Shown piece after piece: positions 19,132 to 28,638 of a stretch of DNA of 64,000 nucleotides. The DNA is from Bacillaceae bacterium (GTDB lineage: Bacteria > Bacillota > Bacilli > Bacillales > Alkalibacillaceae): positions 1 to 64,000 of the forward strand of contig JACDOD010000007.1 of the NCBI GenBank assembly GCA_017656265.1, written 5' to 3'. The position numbers and the translations under genes were made by a program. Numbering within the stretch: the stretch's first letter is position 1; every line of letters begins with the position of its first letter. The notes under the pieces are model-generated. The model saw only the letters and a program-made list of their open reading frames with translations, was not told where the DNA came from and ran no database searches.

Positions 19132-19887
19132 ATGAAAAAAATGTTCTCATGGCTTACCTTTGTCCTGGCTACCAGTTTAGTCCTCACCGCCTGTTCCCAG
19201 CAGGAAGGAGAAAAAGTGAAAGATATTTTTAAGCATACCGTAAATGCAACAAGTGAATTGGACAGCTTTGCAGCATCCATGGAACTGAATCAACAAGTGT
19301 CGATTCCTGAAATCGATGAGCCATTATCTTTTACGATGAAATCTGATGCAAAAATCCAGACAAACCCTGCTGTCTTCTACCAGCAGCTCTCTGCATTGGA
19401 TGAAGTAACCGAGATGTATGTTGTAGAGGAAGGATTATTCGTTCAGAATGCGGAAACAAACGAATGGGTAAAAGCCCCTGATCCGCTGACAAAAAGAATG
19501 AATCTGTGGGTTCAGCTTCAGCAAAATCCTTCTCAGCAGCTAGAAAAATTGGAAAAACATATAGACAAAATGCAGTTCGAGGAAAAGGAAAACCACTATG
19601 TATTAACCCTGGTATCATCTGATGACAGTTTAAAAGGTCTTGTGAAAGAAATGTTATCCCAGAACGGCTTAACAGAAGGAATGGAAACAGCCATTAATAA
19701 CTTAACTGTGAAGAATATCACCTACACATTTGTGATCGACAAAGAACAATTCATCCCGCAGACGTTCGAACTGACAATGGAATTGGCGGTAAATCGTAAA
19801 GACAGTGACAAACCATCAACAATCAGTCAGAACATAAAAGTAAAATACAGTCAATTTAATGAAATTGAAGAAATCGGCTTACCGTAG
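19132..19887 (+). CDS. DUF6612-like lipoprotein
   Basis: A 251-residue lipoprotein. The signal peptide MKKMFSWLTFVLATSLVLTACS has lipobox LTAC with the modified Cys at residue 21. The mature domain is an all-beta, LolA/LppX-like fold by look (alternating strands in MELNQQVSIPEI and TYTFVIDKEQFIPQTFELTM), as in Bacillus DUF6612 proteins. GGAGGT lies eight bases upstream. The stop TAG (19885-19887) is part of the repeat end AGGCTGGGACA. Function unknown. Confidence 0.75.
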   Translation: MKKMFSWLTFVLATSLVLTACSQQEGEKVKDIFKHTVNATSELDSFAASMELNQQVSIPEIDEPLSFTMKSDAKIQTNPAVFYQQLSALDEVTEMYVVEEGLFVQNAETNEWVKAPDPLTKRMNLWVQLQQNPSQQLEKLEKHIDKMQFEEKENHYVLTLVSSDDSLKGLVKEMLSQNGLTEGMETAINNLTVKNITYTFVIDKEQFIPQTFELTMELAVNRKDSDKPSTISQNIKVKYSQFNEIEEIGLP

Positions 19888-20363
19888 GCTGGGACATACA
19901 GCAATGAAGTGAAAAAGACGAACAAAAAATTGCGTAGTCAACATGCGAGACTCCTGGTCGACTAAAATCGGCCACGTCCTGTGGCCAACGTCGACACTAG
20001 CACGTCCTGTGCGTCGCGGGAACAGCACGAGCCGAAAATCCCGCAGACAACGAAGAATGAGTTGTCGAGGAAGTTGAGGCCGTGCCCACGGAAAGCGAAG
20101 CATGTTGAAAAGAAAAGCGGAAGCGCCCCGCTTAGCCCCGAAAACGGCTGGAGGGCCACCGAGGAGGCTGTCGCCGCCGCAGGGGGACCGAAGCCGCTCG
20201 AGGGGCTGGGCGCTGAAGCTAGACAACTCTTTTCTCAATTGAAAAAGGTCACATTTTATACCTTTTATCTTTCAAAGTCAAAAAAATCCGAACTCATTCA
20301 TATGACTAATGAATGCAGTTCGGATTTTTCATTACCTAAAGCAGTTAAGTCCCAACCTCTTTA
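19885..20363. repeat. Composite repeat: AGGCTGGGACA-bounded terminator element with nested repeats
   Basis: The left end AGGCTGGGACATA (19886-19898) and right end AAGTCCCAACCTCTTT (20347-20362) form imperfect inverted repeats. Between them lie a GC-rich foldable module bounded by TCAACATGC / GCATGTTGA (19938-20108), a second module with ends AGCGCCCC..AGCCCC / GGGGCT..GGGCGCT (about 20109-20226), and a terminator hairpin (20284-20329). The first module is itself interrupted at about 19956-20014. The element exactly fills the gap between two convergent stop codons. Confidence 0.85.
20284..20332. terminator. Bidirectional terminator inside the composite repeat
   Basis: Stem AAATCCGAACT..ATTCAT / ATGAAT..AGTTCGGATTT with T-rich flanks on both strands. 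Related hairpins occur at 29621, 44436 and 60093. Confidence 0.85.
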
Positions 20364-20675
20364 ATCTAAGTCCAAAATCCCCATGGACTCAATATGTCTT
20401 TTGGTCGTTTCATCCCCTAATTGATGAAGCTTTTCCAGCACCCTTAACATTCCCTGATCATAATCATCATTAGGCCTGTCATGATGGTACTCTAAAATAG
20501 GGATATGCGACCTAATAAACGCCCCTCCGTCTGCTTCATACATTTGATTAAACATTTCCCGCAGTTCATTCACCTCATCAGGTGTCGCATAAATAATAAA
20601 ATCGTCATTATTTCCTGCCTTTAATCGGGAAATTTCCTGTGTACCAAGGCTGACGTAATATTTTGTTTTTTCCAT
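20361..20675 (-). CDS. Conserved Bacillaceae protein of unknown function
   Basis: A 104-residue soluble protein with no signal or membrane segment. It has a conserved tail, LGDETTKRHIESMGIL, and the motif HIPILEYHHDRPNDDYD; similar short proteins are common in Bacillus and are sometimes called 'hydrolase' without evidence. AGGAGGT lies eight bases before the ATG. The stop abuts the right end of the composite repeat. I cannot assign a function. Confidence 0.7.
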   Translation of the reverse strand: MEKTKYYVSLGTQEISRLKAGNNDDFIIYATPDEVNELREMFNQMYEADGGAFIRSHIPILEYHHDRPNDDYDQGMLRVLEKLHQLGDETTKRHIESMGILDLD

Positions 20676-20743
20676 TGTCTGAACCTCCTGCCCCTATTTT
20701 GCATCAACTCGTCACAAAATATGAGCATGACAAAATTCCTGAA

Positions 20744-21520
20744 TTACTTATTAGTATGGGGACAAACTTTACAGTTGTTGCTCTCCTCATTCAGCAGATA
20801 TGTCAGACAGCAATATTTCCGAATCGGTGCGCCATTCGGCAATCGGTTCAGATCAGCAAAATAGCTAAGTGGATTTTCTTCTTCTCCAAACATTTCTCCA
20901 TCAGCTTTGTGAATAAGGTATTGAAAATCTTCTTTAACCGTTTTCAGCTGTTCATCATCGAGAATATTTTTAGCAAAACGTTCATAAAACCAGAACGTGT
21001 GATGAGCTAAGTTTTCCCACATCACCTTCATGGACAGCCTGCTCAGATCATGAATCACTTCGAATAATTCCTTTACATGATCCTTAAATAGCCTTGTATA
21101 GGAAGATTTCAGCCATTTTTCACGGCTGTCAAATTCTCCGGGAAGGGTAACTTCATTGTTTGCAAATTTGATTTTCGGATCCCATTTCGGACTGTCAGAA
21201 GAACGGATCAACTCTACGTTTTCAAAATTAAACTCCGGAAACTTGTGAAACACAGATATTGGTACAAGTCCCGCTGTTACGATGAAATAAGCATACTTTT
21301 TTGCAAAAGCGGAGGCAGTGGCTACCAGAGAATCTGAGTGCAGCAACTGTTTGAGTTCAAATAACAATTTTTCCATTTCTCCATGATCAATAAATTGTGT
21401 TCCTGAATATATCTTTATATTCCCATTGTCTGACTGAAGGTCGCCAACAAAATGCTGAAAATGCTCTGCCAGAAATTGAACTTCCTTATCGGTTAACTTG
21501 TATTTCGTCAATTGATCCAT
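20744..21520 (-). CDS. FhuF-like protein with C-terminal Cys cluster (possible ferric-siderophore reductase)
   Basis: A 258-residue soluble protein. The C-terminus has CC, 11 residues, then CKVC, very like the CC-X10-CX2C [2Fe-2S] signature of FhuF ferric-siderophore reductases. The rest is helical, with WENLAHHTFWFYE resembling FhuF. A weak GGGTGA site precedes the ATG. It lies downstream of menE on the same strand. No siderophore transporter is nearby and no clear Fur box was found, so iron release is plausible but not proven. Confidence 0.65.
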   Translation of the reverse strand: MDQLTKYKLTDKEVQFLAEHFQHFVGDLQSDNGNIKIYSGTQFIDHGEMEKLLFELKQLLHSDSLVATASAFAKKYAYFIVTAGLVPISVFHKFPEFNFENVELIRSSDSPKWDPKIKFANNEVTLPGEFDSREKWLKSSYTRLFKDHVKELFEVIHDLSRLSMKVMWENLAHHTFWFYERFAKNILDDEQLKTVKEDFQYLIHKADGEMFGEEENPLSYFADLNRLPNGAPIRKYCCLTYLLNEESNNCKVCPHTNK

Positions 21521-21639
21521 TGTATTTCACCCATTCTGTGTCTAATATTATTCCTGCATTTACCCAATAGGGTATATTTATATTCAAGAGAATATAACTT
21601 TTTTTCACGTTTTTCAATTGTTTTGATTTATAACATGAT

Positions 21640-23127
21640 TTACATATCTCCATTCAGTCTTTCTGAAAGCTTTCTTCGCAGCAATTTTTTTGAGGCATTT
21701 CGGGGGAGCTCATGAACAAAGAAAACATCTTTGGGAACTTTGTATTTAGCCAGTTTTGTTTTACAGTAATCGATGACAGACTCCTTCGTGACTTCTGAGC
21801 TCTCATCCTTAACAATAAAAGCTACAGGTATTTCCCCCCACTTTTCATCTTTCTTGCCGGCAACCCCGGCATCATAAATCCCGTTTATTTCTTTCAGCAC
21901 ACTTTCAATTTCAGCAGGATATACATTTTCCCCGCCTGATATAATTAGATCCTTTCTCCGGTCCACCACATATAAATAGCCTTCCTCGTCGATATAGCCA
22001 AGATCTCCGGTTTTTAGCCATCCATTTTTAAAAGATCGGGCATTGGCATCTTTTCGTTTATAATAACCCGATGTGACCATTGGACCTTTCACATAAATTT
22101 CTCCAATTTCCCCTGGTCTGGCCAGTTGATTATCCTTCACGATGTTAAGCTGTGCCGGGAATAATGGCTTGCCTGCGGAACCGAGTTTTCGAATTGCATC
22201 CTCGTGGCTTAATGTGGAGATCTGAGAAGATGTTTCGGTCATTCCATATGTCTGGATTACCGGAATATTCTTATCTTTGCAGGCTTTCAGCAGCGGCAAT
22301 GGGGCCGGTCCTCCGCCCAGCAGCATACAGCGGAAAGTTTCCGGATATTGATCATCCCCCATGGTTCGAATCATTTCTTCCAGCATTACTGAAACAACCG
22401 ATACAATAGAAACTCCATTTTCCATAATTTCATCATTGATTTTTTTGGCATCAAACCGCTCATGTAAATGTACAGGCATGCCATAAGCAAGGCTTCGAAT
22501 TAGAATGGAAAATCCCCCTACATGAAAAAGGGGCAATGCAGCCAGCCAGCGGTCATGCTCATGTAAACCTAAATTCAGGGCTGAAGACACAGCACTCCAC
22601 CAGTGATTGCCGTAAGTATGCTGAACACCTTTTGGAAAACCGGTCGTTCCAGAAGTATACATAATCGTAAATGTTTTGTTCAGATTTATTTCCCTTGCAG
22701 CCTGAAAACTTGTTTCTTTCAGACTGCGGACATCCGTAAAGGAGATTGTTCTGGCATGAATATCTTCTCTCTTTAGAGCAACTGTCTTATCGTTCAGTCT
22801 TTCATCATACAGCAAAAAAGCGGATTCAGAATCCTTGATTTGATAGGCCAATTCCCGGGGAGACAGACGGGTATTTAACAATACTCCTACTGCACCTATA
22901 TAAGAAAGCGCATGGATCGCCACGGCCATTTCATAGGAATTTTGCGATAGAATCGCAATATGATCTCCCCTCTGTACACCGGCTGTATTTAATTGATACG
23001 CAAAAGAAATGGCATCATCACGCATTTTCTGAAAAGTATGGTCTGTACCATCTTCAAGCTGTATAGCTGTACGCTCGGGTGTCAGCTGTGCACGCTTTTC
23101 CAGCCAGTGTGGCATGGTATCCATCAT
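21640..23127 (-). CDS. menE: 2-succinylbenzoate--CoA ligase
   Basis: A 495-residue acyl-adenylate-forming enzyme that makes OSB-CoA in menaquinone synthesis. The P-loop-like TIMYTSGTTGFPKG, the YGMTETSS motif, the GWLKTGDLG hinge region and the C-terminal lysine in NASKKLLRRKL are present. Two adjacent ATG codons (23127, 23124) follow AGAGGATGA. The gene is separated from menB by a terminator and a tandem repeat, so it is probably transcribed apart from menFDHB. No menC gene follows, unlike in B. subtilis. Confidence 0.94.
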   Translation of the reverse strand: MMDTMPHWLEKRAQLTPERTAIQLEDGTDHTFQKMRDDAISFAYQLNTAGVQRGDHIAILSQNSYEMAVAIHALSYIGAVGVLLNTRLSPRELAYQIKDSESAFLLYDERLNDKTVALKREDIHARTISFTDVRSLKETSFQAAREINLNKTFTIMYTSGTTGFPKGVQHTYGNHWWSAVSSALNLGLHEHDRWLAALPLFHVGGFSILIRSLAYGMPVHLHERFDAKKINDEIMENGVSIVSVVSVMLEEMIRTMGDDQYPETFRCMLLGGGPAPLPLLKACKDKNIPVIQTYGMTETSSQISTLSHEDAIRKLGSAGKPLFPAQLNIVKDNQLARPGEIGEIYVKGPMVTSGYYKRKDANARSFKNGWLKTGDLGYIDEEGYLYVVDRRKDLIISGGENVYPAEIESVLKEINGIYDAGVAGKKDEKWGEIPVAFIVKDESSEVTKESVIDYCKTKLAKYKVPKDVFFVHELPRNASKKLLRRKLSERLNGDM

Positions 23128-23220
23128 TTTTAGGTCATCCTCTCCTGAGATATCTGATAAAGATTATCTATGATTTTTAATGGATTGTAAAATGAATGAG
23201 AACGGAAACCTCACTTAGTA

Positions 23221-23462
23221 GACAATACAGAAAAGCTTAAGCGCCCCGTTTAGCCCCGAAAACGGCTGGAGGACCACCGAGGAGGCTGTCGCCGCCGCAG
23301 GGGGGCCGAAGCCGCTCAAGGGGCTGGGCGCTGCAGCTGGACAATACAGAAAAGCGTAAGCGCCCCGTTTAGCCCCGAAAACGGCTGGAGGACCACCGAG
23401 GAGGCTGTCGCCGCCGCAGGGGGGCCGAAGCCGCTCAAGGGGCTGGGCGCTGCAGCTGGACA
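23221..23462. repeat. Two near-identical tandem copies of the GC-rich repeat module
   Basis: Two copies with a 119-base period (from 23221 and 23340) differ at only one or two positions in the part compared by eye. Each carries AAAAGC-TAAGCGCCCCG..TTAGCCCC at the left and GGGGCTGGGCGCT at the right, able to fold into a long stem. Each is clearly richer in G+C than the neighbouring genes. They occupy the gap between menE and the menB terminator. Confidence 0.9.
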
Positions 23463-23496
23463 AGTACAAAGATATCCTCATCCACTGAATTTAAAC

Positions 23497-23524
23497 AAAA
23501 AAACCCCTGCTTTTCAGCAAGGGC
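23497..23524 (-). terminator. Terminator of menB
   Basis: On the minus strand CCCTTGCT / AGCAGGGG with a 4-base loop, then TTTTTTT. It would end the menFDHB transcript before menE. Confidence 0.85.
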
Positions 23525-23537
23525 TTAAATGAATTGA

Positions 23538-24356
23538 TTAAGGGAAACGAGGGAACTGTTTAAAGTCTGGTTTTCTTTTTTCCTTAAAGGCGTCGCGTCC
23601 CTCTTTGGCCTCATCTGTTGTATAGTAAAGCAGGGTTGCATCTCCGCCTAGCTGCTGAAGACCTGCCAATCCATCTGTATCCGCATTGAAGGATGCCTTT
23701 AAGAATCGAAGAGCTGTTGGTGATTTTTCCAGCATTTCTTCACACCATTTCACCGTTTCTTCCTCAAGCTGCTCGAGAGGTACAACGGTGTTTACAAGTC
23801 CCATTTCCAGCGCTTCCTGAGCTGTGTACTGACGGCACAGATACCAGATTTCACGTGCCTTTTTGTGACCAACGATCCGGGCCAGCAATCCTGCACCGTA
23901 CCCTGCATCAAAGCTTCCTACTTTTGGACCAGTTTGTCCAAAGATGGCATTGTCTGCTGCAATGGTTAAGTCACATACTACGTGCAGAACATGGCCGCCG
24001 CCGATCGCATAACCGGACACCATCGCCACAACTGGCTTCGGAATAACTCGGATTAAGCGCTGCAAATCAAGGACATTCAGGCGAGGAATGTTGTCATCGC
24101 CTACATATCCGCCATGACCGCGGACTTTCTGATCCCCCCCTGCACAAAATGCTTCATCGCCTGCTCCTGCCAAAATAATAACTCCAATGTCGGAATCATC
24201 CCGGGCATAGGCAAATGCATCAATAAGTTCATGGACTGTTTGAGGACGAAATGCGTTGCGCACCTCTGGGCGATTAATGGTAATTTTGGCAATGCCATTA
24301 TACGTTTCATAGATAATATCTTCATATTCCCTTTCTTTCTTCCATTCAATAGCCAT
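23538..24356 (-). CDS. menB: 1,4-dihydroxy-2-naphthoyl-CoA synthase
   Basis: A 272-residue crotonase-fold enzyme that closes the second ring of menaquinone from OSB-CoA. The oxyanion regions [14 protein letters not shown] and [13 protein letters not shown] are present, as is the DAGYGAG stretch. The start at 24356 has AAGGAGG upstream and gives MAIEWKK, matching homologues; the open frame extends further but without a site. It follows menH by four bases in the menFDHB operon. Confidence 0.96.
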   Translation of the reverse strand: MAIEWKKEREYEDIIYETYNGIAKITINRPEVRNAFRPQTVHELIDAFAYARDDSDIGVIILAGAGDEAFCAGGDQKVRGHGGYVGDDNIPRLNVLDLQRLIRVIPKPVVAMVSGYAIGGGHVLHVVCDLTIAADNAIFGQTGPKVGSFDAGYGAGLLARIVGHKKAREIWYLCRQYTAQEALEMGLVNTVVPLEQLEEETVKWCEEMLEKSPTALRFLKASFNADTDGLAGLQQLGGDATLLYYTTDEAKEGRDAFKEKRKPDFKQFPRFP

Positions 24357-24360
24357 TTGA

Positions 24361-25185
24361 TTATCCTCCTTTTTCCTTGGACTTCTTATGTAAAATGAAG
24401 TCATTAACTATTTTAACAAAAAAATCTGGCTGTTCCACATGAATTGTGTGACCCGCCTCTGGAATCACCTTCTGTATGGCTGCTGGGATCCTGTCTTTCA
24501 TTTTTTGGTTAATCCCTACAAATTTTTGATCCCATTCACCAGTCAGGAGCAACACAGGCATCTTTAATTGATGGAGGAGATTCCACCAGGATGGCTGAAC
24601 ACCGGTCCCCATGTGACGAAGGGAAGCAGCAAGACCTTTTTCATTTTGCTCAAGACGTTCTCTTCGGATGTTTTCCTGTACCTTTTTCGGCAATTGTTTC
24701 TGGCTTTGGAAAAGGGGGATATTTTCCCAGTACTCTACAAAATGCTCAATTCCTTTTGTTTCAATCATTTGTGCTAATTTTTCATCCTTTTCCTGCCTTT
24801 GCGTCCGTTCTGCTTTTGTTTCGAGTCCAGGGGAAGCGCTTTCCAAAATCAAGGATTGAACCCGTTCCGGATACAGCATAGCGAATGATAGTGCCGTGCG
24901 CCCGCCCATGGAATATCCCAGTACATGTGTCTGCGATATTCCGCATTGATCAAGAATCTCTTCAAGATCCTCACAAAACGTTTCCATGGAAAATTCGGCA
25001 TTGATTACGGTTTTTCCGTGCCCTGGAAGATCGAGAGCCATCACCGTAAAATGTTTGGCCCATTTCCTGATGAAAGAATCCCAGGTTTCACTACTCCCTG
25101 TGAAACCATGAAGGAGAAGCAGATGTTGATCTCCTTCCCCCTCTTTTCTAATCCAGTAATTCCCCCGTTTTGTTGTCACATACAT
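24361..25185 (-). CDS. menH: SHCHC synthase-like alpha/beta hydrolase
   Basis: A 274-residue alpha/beta hydrolase in the position of MenH (YtxM), which removes pyruvate from SEPHCHC to give SHCHC. The elbow is LGYSMGGR, the acid lies in TGEWDQKF and the histidine in [19 protein letters not shown] forms the oxyanion hole, as in MenH. The ATG at 25185 has AGGTGA upstream and lies 12 bases after menD; an upstream GTG is less likely. Confidence 0.9.
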   Translation of the reverse strand: MYVTTKRGNYWIRKEGEGDQHLLLLHGFTGSSETWDSFIRKWAKHFTVMALDLPGHGKTVINAEFSMETFCEDLEEILDQCGISQTHVLGYSMGGRTALSFAMLYPERVQSLILESASPGLETKAERTQRQEKDEKLAQMIETKGIEHFVEYWENIPLFQSQKQLPKKVQENIRRERLEQNEKGLAASLRHMGTGVQPSWWNLLHQLKMPVLLLTGEWDQKFVGINQKMKDRIPAAIQKVIPEAGHTIHVEQPDFFVKIVNDFILHKKSKEKGG

Positions 25186-25197
25186 AGTTATCACCTG

Positions 25198-26925
25198 TTA
25201 ACATAACTTCTGCATTTCTCGTTCAACTTCCTGCCAAAAATCACGGTGCCATCTGGCATTTTCTCCACGGTCTGTCCTTACTTCCAGTATATCAACGGTT
25301 TCCGATTGATAGCTTCTCTTCAGGGCTTTCTGAAACTTTTCCATTGAATCGATCAGCTGATGAGTACCCCCATACAGACTGGCTGCATGATCAAAGGACA
25401 AATTCAAAGGCGTCCCAAACAATGCCTCAAAGTGTTTAGGCTCGTTAGCCTGCGGTAAAAATGAAAAAATTCCGCCTCCGTTGTTATTGATGAGTACTAC
25501 GGTTAATGGAATATGATACTGCCTGGTGATGATCAGACCATTTAAATCATGGAAAAAAGATACATCCCCAATAAGCAGGGTTACTCTTTTTCCTTTGGCT
25601 GCCATTCCTATTGCCGAAGAGACCACACCGTCAATCCCGTTGGCGCCCCGATTCGCATGAATTTGAATATGCTTAGACGTATTCATAAAAAAACTGTCCA
25701 CATCACGTATTGGCATACTGTTTCCTGCAAAAAGGACATGCCCATCCTTCATTTCTTCCTGGATGACAGGGACCAGATTCCCTTCAGTTAGACTATCTTT
25801 TCTTTCCAAAACTTTCTCTTTTACTTTCCGGTTCATCTCTACCCATAAATCCGTCCAGCCTTTATCTATGTTTAACGAAAAGTCCCTTGCTAAACACTGC
25901 TGACAAAAACGTTTTAGATTCGAAAAAATATATCGGGTACTGGCATGAACAGGATCTCGATATCCCTCATAATTTTCAACAACAAAGTGAAGGGCATCTT
26001 TATTTTCCTTCATCAAAAACAAGTAAGATTTAGAGACAGGCATAGCGCCAAAACGGATAATAAAATCCGGCTTTAGTTCATTTCGGATGTTCTCACTTTT
26101 TAGGATCGCGTCATACCCTTCAATGAACCTTTTTTCTGTAACCCCTCCCCTGAGCTGTGAAAGGGGGTCAACCAGAACAGGAATATTCCACTGCTCGGCA
26201 AGCTTTTTTATCCAAAAACCAGCTTCCGGATCTGTCTGAGGACCGACAGTGATTAATCCCCTTTTATATGGAGCTAGCTCATGCAAAAGATGGTCAATTT
26301 CTTCTTCATTCAGCGAACGCCCTCCAAAAAATGAGCGTCTCCCTTCTATGTTAACCTGATTCCATAAACCGGGAAGTGAAAAATCTGGAACAAGGGGTTC
26401 ACGGAAAGGAAAGTTAAGATGAACCGGGCCTGGATTTTGATCTCGGGAAACCATGACAGCTCTATTCGCCTGATTACGAGCATAATAAAGCATGTCAGGA
26501 TGATGTTCAGGAAGCGCCATCTCATGAAACCACTTCACATAAGAGCCAAACATTTTAATCTGGTCGATGGACTGGGGAGCTCCGTTATCTCTTAACTCAT
26601 GGGGCCTGTCCGCAGTCAAAACAATTAGAGGGATACGGCTGTAATAGGCTTCGACTATGGCCGGATAATAGTTAGCAGCTGCGGTTCCAGAGGTACAGAC
26701 AATAGCAACCGGACGATTTTGCTCCTTTGCCATACCGAGGGCAAAAAAAGCTGCTGAACGCTCGTCCGGGATAATCCAGTGATCAATTTCAGGATGTTCG
26801 GCAAAAGTCATCGCAAGGGGAGTAGACCTTGATCCGGGAGAAATCACTGCATCCGTTAATCCGCTCTTAACAAGTTCATCAATAAAATGGGCTACATAGT
26901 AAGACAAGTTTTTTTGATGATTCAT
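25198..26925 (-). CDS. menD: SEPHCHC synthase (MenD)
   Basis: A 575-residue thiamine-diphosphate enzyme that joins isochorismate and 2-oxoglutarate. N-terminal VISPGSRSTPLA is the MenD signature; the ThDP/Mg-binding part is GDVSFFHDLNGL..NNNGGGIFSFLPQ. The ATG overlaps the menF stop by four bases (ATGA), with GGGAGG upstream. Length is usual for the family. Confidence 0.96.
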   Translation of the reverse strand: MNHQKNLSYYVAHFIDELVKSGLTDAVISPGSRSTPLAMTFAEHPEIDHWIIPDERSAAFFALGMAKEQNRPVAIVCTSGTAAANYYPAIVEAYYSRIPLIVLTADRPHELRDNGAPQSIDQIKMFGSYVKWFHEMALPEHHPDMLYYARNQANRAVMVSRDQNPGPVHLNFPFREPLVPDFSLPGLWNQVNIEGRRSFFGGRSLNEEEIDHLLHELAPYKRGLITVGPQTDPEAGFWIKKLAEQWNIPVLVDPLSQLRGGVTEKRFIEGYDAILKSENIRNELKPDFIIRFGAMPVSKSYLFLMKENKDALHFVVENYEGYRDPVHASTRYIFSNLKRFCQQCLARDFSLNIDKGWTDLWVEMNRKVKEKVLERKDSLTEGNLVPVIQEEMKDGHVLFAGNSMPIRDVDSFFMNTSKHIQIHANRGANGIDGVVSSAIGMAAKGKRVTLLIGDVSFFHDLNGLIITRQYHIPLTVVLINNNGGGIFSFLPQANEPKHFEALFGTPLNLSFDHAASLYGGTHQLIDSMEKFQKALKRSYQSETVDILEVRTDRGENARWHRDFWQEVEREMQKLC

Positions 26926-28304
26926 GATGATCCTCCCAGCGCCGATAACATTGGCATCAGTTTCATTTCGGTTTCCTTATATTCTTTTTCAGGATCAGAA
27001 TCTTTTACAATTCCACATCCAGCAAATAAAGAAGCCTGGTTTCCGTTCAGCAATGCTGAGCGGATGGCAACCGCAAACTCACCATTTCCAGAGGCATCCA
27101 TCCAGCCGACAGGGCCAGCATACCATCCCCGGTTCAAACGTTCATGATGTTTAATAAATTCCAGCGCCTGTTCCCGGGGTTCTCCACCGAGGGCAGGGGT
27201 TGGGTGAAGCCTTTTCACGACATGAAGGAGGGTTTTTCCCTCTTTTAGTTCCCCTCTTACAGGAGTATACAGATGCTGCAGGTTTTTCAAAGGAAGAAGA
27301 GCCGGCTTTTCCGGAATGTCCACTTCATCACAGCAAGCTTCTACAGCCTGTCTGATCATTTCCACAACAAAAGCATGCTCCTGCAGATTTTTTTCATCTT
27401 CGAGAAGGTCCTGTCCAATTTTTTTATCTTCTTCCGCCGTTTCTCCTCGCGGTGCTGTTCCTGCCAGACAGGTTGACAGCAGATGATTGTCTTCCACCTT
27501 CACCAGACGTTCCGGGGAAGCCCCGACGAAACACGCATCACCATTCTCAATCGCATATATATAGCTTTGATGCTGTTCCTCCATCAAATTCATTAAGACA
27601 GCGGATTGAGATAAATCCCGGTCATATGTCGTTCTAAGCTCCCTTGCCAGGACAACCTTTGAGAATAATCCTTTTTTGATTTCTTCTGTAGCCGCTTTAA
27701 CAAGTTCTTTCCATTCTTCAGGTGCGACATTCTGCTTCAAAATACACCTGGCCTGCGTTCTGTTCATTAGTGGCCTGAGCATATGAACACGCTGTTCTTT
27801 AAGCATTCCAATCACTTCATCTATAGTCTGATCCAGTAAAATCGGAATGTGATGGGTAATGTAGGACTCCCCCTGATAATTAGTCAGTACAATCTCTGGA
27901 AGTACCATTTCGTTGTTCTCAAAAAGCTCCCAAATTTCATCAGGCTGATCATCTTCGTGAAAAGAAAATCCCCCCATTAAAACCGGACCTGTCCCCGGAA
28001 TCTGATAAGGATTTTCTATATAGATGGAGGATAAGCAATCTTTCCATTGCCTTTCCACATCCATAAAGCGATCTTGTTCACCAATAAACCGAAACACACT
28101 GCCAAGACCAACAATTGAAAAATCCTGGTCAGCACTGGTCCAAAAAAAGCGTTTTTCAAAATAACCCTTGCCATGTTCGAAAAAAGCAACGGCATCCTGA
28201 TAAAAAATTTTTTCTGTATAACTCAACAATCGAAATTTGTCAGCCTGCCCCCTGACCTTTTCAATTAAATCCATGAACTGCTGTTCTTCTGTTTCGATCA
28301 TCAT
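26922..28304 (-). CDS. menF: Isochorismate synthase
   Basis: A 461-residue chorismate-binding enzyme that starts menaquinone synthesis by converting chorismate to isochorismate. The C-terminal catalytic region contains GASPERLV, LAGTAPRGET, HPTPALGGEPRE and GPVGWMDASGNGEFAVAIRS. GGAGGG precedes two adjacent ATG codons (28304 and 28301). It heads the operon with menD, menH and menB. Confidence 0.94.
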   Translation of the reverse strand: MMIETEEQQFMDLIEKVRGQADKFRLLSYTEKIFYQDAVAFFEHGKGYFEKRFFWTSADQDFSIVGLGSVFRFIGEQDRFMDVERQWKDCLSSIYIENPYQIPGTGPVLMGGFSFHEDDQPDEIWELFENNEMVLPEIVLTNYQGESYITHHIPILLDQTIDEVIGMLKEQRVHMLRPLMNRTQARCILKQNVAPEEWKELVKAATEEIKKGLFSKVVLARELRTTYDRDLSQSAVLMNLMEEQHQSYIYAIENGDACFVGASPERLVKVEDNHLLSTCLAGTAPRGETAEEDKKIGQDLLEDEKNLQEHAFVVEMIRQAVEACCDEVDIPEKPALLPLKNLQHLYTPVRGELKEGKTLLHVVKRLHPTPALGGEPREQALEFIKHHERLNRGWYAGPVGWMDASGNGEFAVAIRSALLNGNQASLFAGCGIVKDSDPEKEYKETEMKLMPMLSALGGSS

Positions 28305-28397
28305 AAGTCCCTCCAGAAAGAAAAAAGACATCACAACTGTAAAAAAGCAAAAAAATAAATAGGTTAAAGGAGATTATAATTTCCACCATCTATACTT

Positions 28398-28426
28398 ATT
28401 TTATTCTCTTTTTTTCTTATGCTCAA
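28398..28426 (-). promoter_or_regulatory. Sigma-A promoter of menF operon
   Basis: TTGAGC (28426-28421), a 17-base spacer and TAAAAT (28403-28398) on the minus strand, about 95 bases before menF. Confidence 0.65.
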
Positions 28427-28572
28427 GAATACAAACTTTACACACCTTACAATAAGCACCAGGTCAAATTTTATCATTGTTTCAGACATATGAAAATGTT
28501 ATCGGAGATATCCGTCATGAATTGTCCAAAACCATACAATAATTTTAACATGTAAGTTCCGTCATACAATGA

Positions 28573-28601
28573 TTGACACCTTATGCTCCTTTGCCTAAAC
28601 T
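28573..28601 (+). promoter_or_regulatory. Sigma-A promoter of menA
   Basis: TTGACA (28573-28578), a 17-base spacer and TAAACT (28596-28601). It is divergent from the menF promoter; the 300-base gap holds nothing else recognised. Confidence 0.75.
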
Positions 28602-28638
28602 TAATTAGAGACTTGTCATATAAAAGGGATGAAAAAAG

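Noticed and set aside
19981-20364. 127-residue open frame over the composite repeat
   Set aside because: It lies on GC-rich repeat sequence, has no ribosome-binding site, and the translated composition (Pro/Arg/Gly-rich) is unlike the other proteins; similar frames occur over the copies at 23221, 40551 and 53354.
21541-21639. Search for a Fur box upstream of the FhuF-like gene
   Set aside because: Only general AT-rich sequence and a small GAATATA dyad; no match to the 19-base consensus.
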